Part shown: positions 61,253-64,000 of the stretch, piece after piece
Layout: each line of letters begins with the position of its first letter
How positions within the stretch are numbered: position 1 is the first letter of the stretch
DNA from: CAWHYG01 sp963833505
GTDB taxonomy: Bacteria > Eisenbacteria > RBG-16-71-46 > CAIMUX01
Direction of reading: 5' to 3'
NCBI GenBank assembly: GCA_963833505.1
Contig: CAWHYG010000007.1
Span: 1,240,001 to 1,304,000, forward strand
DNA: 64,000 nt
Position numbers and translations under genes: made by a program
The notes under the pieces: generated by a model
Seen by the model: only the letters and a program-made list of their open reading frames with translations
Databases searched by the model: none
What the model was told of the DNA's origin: nothing

Positions 61253-63406
61253 TCAGAAGGCCTTCAAGATCCCGGTGTCGTCGTCGTCCCGGAACGGAAT
61301 GACCGACTCCGGATCCGGACGGTCGGTCGTCCCGGTCTTCTTCGCCGATTTCCCGCCCACGACCTGGAGCGACGGCTTGCGGCCGCCGGCCTGACCGTGC
61401 TGCGTCGAAGCCGCGGAAGGGGCCCGCGGCGTCGCGGCCGGACGCCGCATCGAACCGCCGCTCGTCGCCAGGCTCAGGGTGAAGTGCGAGCACAGGCCCC
61501 GCAGCTCCTCCGCCTGACCGGACAGCTCCTCCGCCGCCGCCGCCGACTCCTCCGAGTTCGCAGCGTTCTGCTGCGTCACCCGGTTCATCTGATCCGCCGC
61601 CGCCGTGATCTGATCGATCCCCATGGTCTGCTGCTCCGAACCGGCCGCAATCTCCGCCATCACCTCGCCGACCCGGTTCGACTGCCTGGTGATCTCCTGG
61701 AGCTGCTCCAACACCTCGGCATTGAGCGCCACGCCGGTCTCGGCGTTCCGAACCGACTCCTCGATCATCCCGGCCGTGTTCTTCGCCGCCTCCGCGCTCC
61801 GCATGGCCAGGTTCCGGACCTCCTCCGCGACCACCGCAAACCCCTTGCCCGCGTCTCCCGCTCGCGCCGCCTCCACCGCCGCGTTCAGCGCCAGCAGATT
61901 CGTCTGGAAGGCGATCTCATCGATCGTCTTCACGATCCGCGCGGTGGAATCGGACGAGGACTTGATCCGCTCCATGGCCTCGGAGAGCCGGTTCATGCTC
62001 GCCAGACCCTTGTCCGCCGCGGACCGGGCCGCGTTGGCCAGACCTTGCGCCTCCTTGGCGTTGCCCGCGTTCTGCCGCGTCATCGAAGCCATCTCCTGCA
62101 GGCTGCTCGACACCTCCTCCAGCGATCCCGCCTGCTCGCTCGCCCCCTGGGCCAGAGCCTGGCTTCCCGTCCCGATCTCCCGAGCCGCCGACGAAACCTG
62201 TTCCACCGCGGCGGAAAACTGCTGCAGGCCCTGGTCGAGGTTTTCGGCCGCCTGGTTGAGGGCCTCCTTGATCCGGGCATGGTCGCCCTGGTAGCTCCCT
62301 TCGACCCGCGCCCTCAGGTCACGCTCTGCCATCTCTTCGAGAACCTGCGCCGCCTCCTGGACCGGCTGGATGACCGCGTCCAGCGTGTCATTCATCCCCT
62401 GGACGATCTCGCGATATCCGCCCTGGAACCGCTCCGCCTCCCCGCGGACGGACAGCCGTCCCTGCACCGCCGCCTCGCACAGCGTCTGCGTCTCGGCCAC
62501 GAGCGAGCGCAGCGAGGTGACCATCTGCGCCATGCTGCGAGCCAGGACGTCCTTCTCGGATTGCATCTTGATGTCGACCTTCAGGTCCCCCGACGCGATG
62601 CGGTCGGCATTGGCCGCCTCTTCCCGGATGTTGTCCACCACCGCCTGGAAGGATCGGGAAAGCTGCCCGACCTCGTCCCGGTTCTGCGTCTCCAGACGAA
62701 CCTGCACGTTCCCCTTCGCCAGCTCGCCCGCGGCTTCGGTCAGGGCTCGGAGCGGAGTCGCGATGGCGCGGGCGATGGCCAGACCCAGGCCGATGGCCAC
62801 CGCCAGGCCGGCCAGCGCCAGGATGAGCATGAAGGCGCCCGCCCTCTGAGAGGACGAGGCGTTCAGCTCGGTCGTGGCCCTGGCTTCGTCCTGCAGAGCC
62901 TGTTGGAGATTGCCCATCGCCTGCTGCATGCGCGCGACCACGTCGCGCCCGGGGCCGTACATGAGCGAGATGGCTTTCGACATCTGATTCGCGGCCGTCA
63001 TCTCGAAGATCTGTTTCTCCACCGGGTTGTATTCGCTCTCAGCGCTCGAGTAATCGGCCAGCGCCTGTCGCCCCTTTTCGGAGACCACGCTTTCCTTGAG
63101 CTGGGCGACCGCCGTGGCGCGCTCGTGATCGTATTCGGCCGCTTTCTCGATCTCGGATTGCCGGTCCGCCGGCGTGGTCGCAAGAATGGCGTCACGCATC
63201 GTGGCGCGCATCATGATGAAGCTGCGCGTCAGATCGGTCATGGAGCCGAGCGGCACCACGTTGTGTTCGTCCATGGCCATGTCCCGACCGGCGATGCTCT
63301 TGACGTAGCTGCTTCCGATGAGGCCGACGCCGCCGGTGATGACGGCGGCCAGGATGAAGCCGGTCAGAAGCTTGGCCCGAATACTGAGATCCTGAAACCA
63401 ACGCAT
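61253..63406 (-). CDS. Methyl-accepting chemotaxis protein
   Basis: A 717-residue receptor. TM1 is at about 12-34 (LLTGFILAAVITGGVGLIGSS). A four-helix-bundle-type periplasmic sensor (about 35-190) follows, then TM2 (about 192-218). HAMP and a second HAMP-like linker come next. A long signalling coiled coil has the hairpin tip QTNLLALNAAVEAARAGDAGKGFAVVAEEVRNLAMRS. The tail IPFRDDDDTGILKAF is separated by a flexible linker and could be an adaptor or methylation-enzyme docking peptide, an inference. ATG at 63406 follows AAGGGGGG. It precedes cheW on the same strand. Confidence 0.95.
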   Translation of the reverse strand: MRWFQDLSIRAKLLTGFILAAVITGGVGLIGSSYVKSIAGRDMAMDEHNVVPLGSMTDLTRSFIMMRATMRDAILATTPADRQSEIEKAAEYDHERATAVAQLKESVVSEKGRQALADYSSAESEYNPVEKQIFEMTAANQMSKAISLMYGPGRDVVARMQQAMGNLQQALQDEARATTELNASSSQRAGAFMLILALAGLAVAIGLGLAIARAIATPLRALTEAAGELAKGNVQVRLETQNRDEVGQLSRSFQAVVDNIREEAANADRIASGDLKVDIKMQSEKDVLARSMAQMVTSLRSLVAETQTLCEAAVQGRLSVRGEAERFQGGYREIVQGMNDTLDAVIQPVQEAAQVLEEMAERDLRARVEGSYQGDHARIKEALNQAAENLDQGLQQFSAAVEQVSSAAREIGTGSQALAQGASEQAGSLEEVSSSLQEMASMTRQNAGNAKEAQGLANAARSAADKGLASMNRLSEAMERIKSSSDSTARIVKTIDEIAFQTNLLALNAAVEAARAGDAGKGFAVVAEEVRNLAMRSAEAAKNTAGMIEESVRNAETGVALNAEVLEQLQEITRQSNRVGEVMAEIAAGSEQQTMGIDQITAAADQMNRVTQQNAANSEESAAAAEELSGQAEELRGLCSHFTLSLATSGGSMRRPAATPRAPSAASTQHGQAGGRKPSLQVVGGKSAKKTGTTDRPDPESVIPFRDDDDTGILKAF

Positions 63407-63803
63407 CGCATCCCCCCTTTTCGGAGTCGTCGTCGCGGTCAGGCGCGATCCGGTGAATCGGGCCGGCTCATGATCGAGTGAGATGCGGGAAGGGCCTTCA
63501 TCGACGCGGCATCCATCCACCAGGATCAGGCTCCAGCCGGCATCCGCCACGAAACCACGAGAACCGTGGATCACGAAGCCGGCAGTTTGATTCCAGGCTC
63601 CGTGGCCGACACTCCTGGATTCGTCGCACGCCGTTTCGATCCTGAGCGCAATCGAGCTTCCTCGCGGGCCGGGCGGCACAGGTTCGGGGCGGCGCCGGCG
63701 GTGCGGCCCCAGGGAGATCGACCCGGCTCCGCTGGGCCCAGCGACCGGACAAGAAACAGGCGGTCGGCGACCCGCGCGGACCCTCCGGCAGGCTCCGGGC
63801 GGA
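63407..63803. other. Intergenic spacer upstream of the chemoreceptor gene
   Basis: About 400 bases with no supported gene. Open frames present lack conserved patterns. No promoter matching the sigma70 consensus was found. Confidence 0.4.
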
Positions 63804-63810
63804 AAAGAAA

Positions 63811-63840
63811 ACGCCGGACGGGCCTGGGGCCGTCCGGCGT
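63811..63840 (-). terminator. Rho-independent terminator
   Basis: A perfect 11-base stem pairs ACGCCGGACGG (63811-63821) with CCGTCCGGCGT (63830-63840). On the minus strand TTTTCTTTTC follows. It terminates the partial leftward gene at the right edge of the window. Confidence 0.85.
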
Positions 63841-63918
63841 CTGGAATTCAACAGCCGCGGCTGCGCGGCTTTCGCCTGTCTCTGAGCGTCTCGCGATTCG
63901 GTTGAACCGGGCTCGGGC

Positions 63919-64000
63919 TCAGTTCGAGTCGGCGGATCCCGCCGATCCCCCCTCCTCTTCGTTCCTCGTTTCGCGAACACCCTCCACCCGCTCCGCCGGG
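63919..64000 (-). CDS. Partial gene, acidic C-terminal tail
   Basis: The last 26 residues of a leftward gene entering from the right edge, ending ETRNEEEGGSAGSADSN at a TGA stop (63919-63921). The tail is acidic and Gly/Ser-rich and gives no family. The terminator at 63811-63840 lies about 80 bases downstream, which supports this frame. Confidence 0.6.
   Translation of the reverse strand, partial: PAERVEGVRETRNEEEGGSAGSADSN

Noticed and set aside
63498..63980. A 160-codon leftward frame at the right edge
   Set aside because: It runs through a strong terminator, while another frame gives a sensible acidic C-terminus ending before that terminator.

Overview
This window is GC-rich bacterial chromosome with dense, mostly leftward operons and many overlapping stop/start pairs (ATGA, GTGA, TTGA, TGATG). 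It looks like an uncultured Gram-negative bacterium, possibly of the FCB/Gemmatimonadota/Candidatus Eisenbacteria type. The basis is inference: FlgD-like C-terminal modules on several secreted proteins, LVIVD-repeat propellers, abundant multiheme c-type cytochromes, an outer-membrane barrel, PKD/FN3 adhesin-like proteins, and a Bacillus-type LexA operator in a diderm gene context. No rRNA, tRNA or CRISPR was found.

Layout. 1-1575: partial membrane glycosyltransferase, a DUF6504-like gene, and lexA with its own promoter, operator and a long structured leader. 1724-11469: a leftward 2-oxoacid dehydrogenase and lipoylation operon (lpdA, lipB, fused E1 alpha-beta, separate E1 alpha, separate E1 beta, E2, lipA). 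11733-15069: SUMF1-domain lipoprotein, thioredoxin-like ferredoxin, DHH phosphoesterase. 15237-19066: a peptide-binding lipoprotein translationally coupled to a PAS histidine kinase. 19287-21560: a small MITE-like element, nadE and minisatellites. 21596-29022: leftward stress/housekeeping operon (parvulin lipoprotein, recJ, relA/spoT, dtd, maf, mtnA). 29158-33535: rRNA methyltransferase, pirin, and thiC under a TPP riboswitch.

33644-40529: one large PKD/FN3 secreted protein gene is split by a 3,659-bp IS66-type transposon. The element has inverted ends and a perfect 8-bp target duplication. It carries a DruA-like (DUF4338) gene between tnpB and tnpC. 40863-46603: argS with repeat insertions, a truncated dockerin-like secreted protein gene and an LVIVD propeller gene; a second LVIVD gene follows on the other strand (46657-48198).

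48362-60001: the most striking region, a probable extracellular electron-transfer locus. In transcription order it encodes a large outer-membrane barrel, a GNA1162/CsgG-like lipoprotein, an unassigned exported protein, a SurA-like foldase and a 1042-residue protein with 42 CXXCH haem motifs. Downstream, with its own sigma70-like promoter, are an NHL propeller and a six-haem cytochrome ending at a strong terminator. The first genes are chained by overlapping stop/start codons, which suggests stoichiometric assembly of one conduit. 60284-64000: a second shortened MITE copy, cheW, a methyl-accepting chemotaxis protein, and the end of another leftward gene with its terminator.
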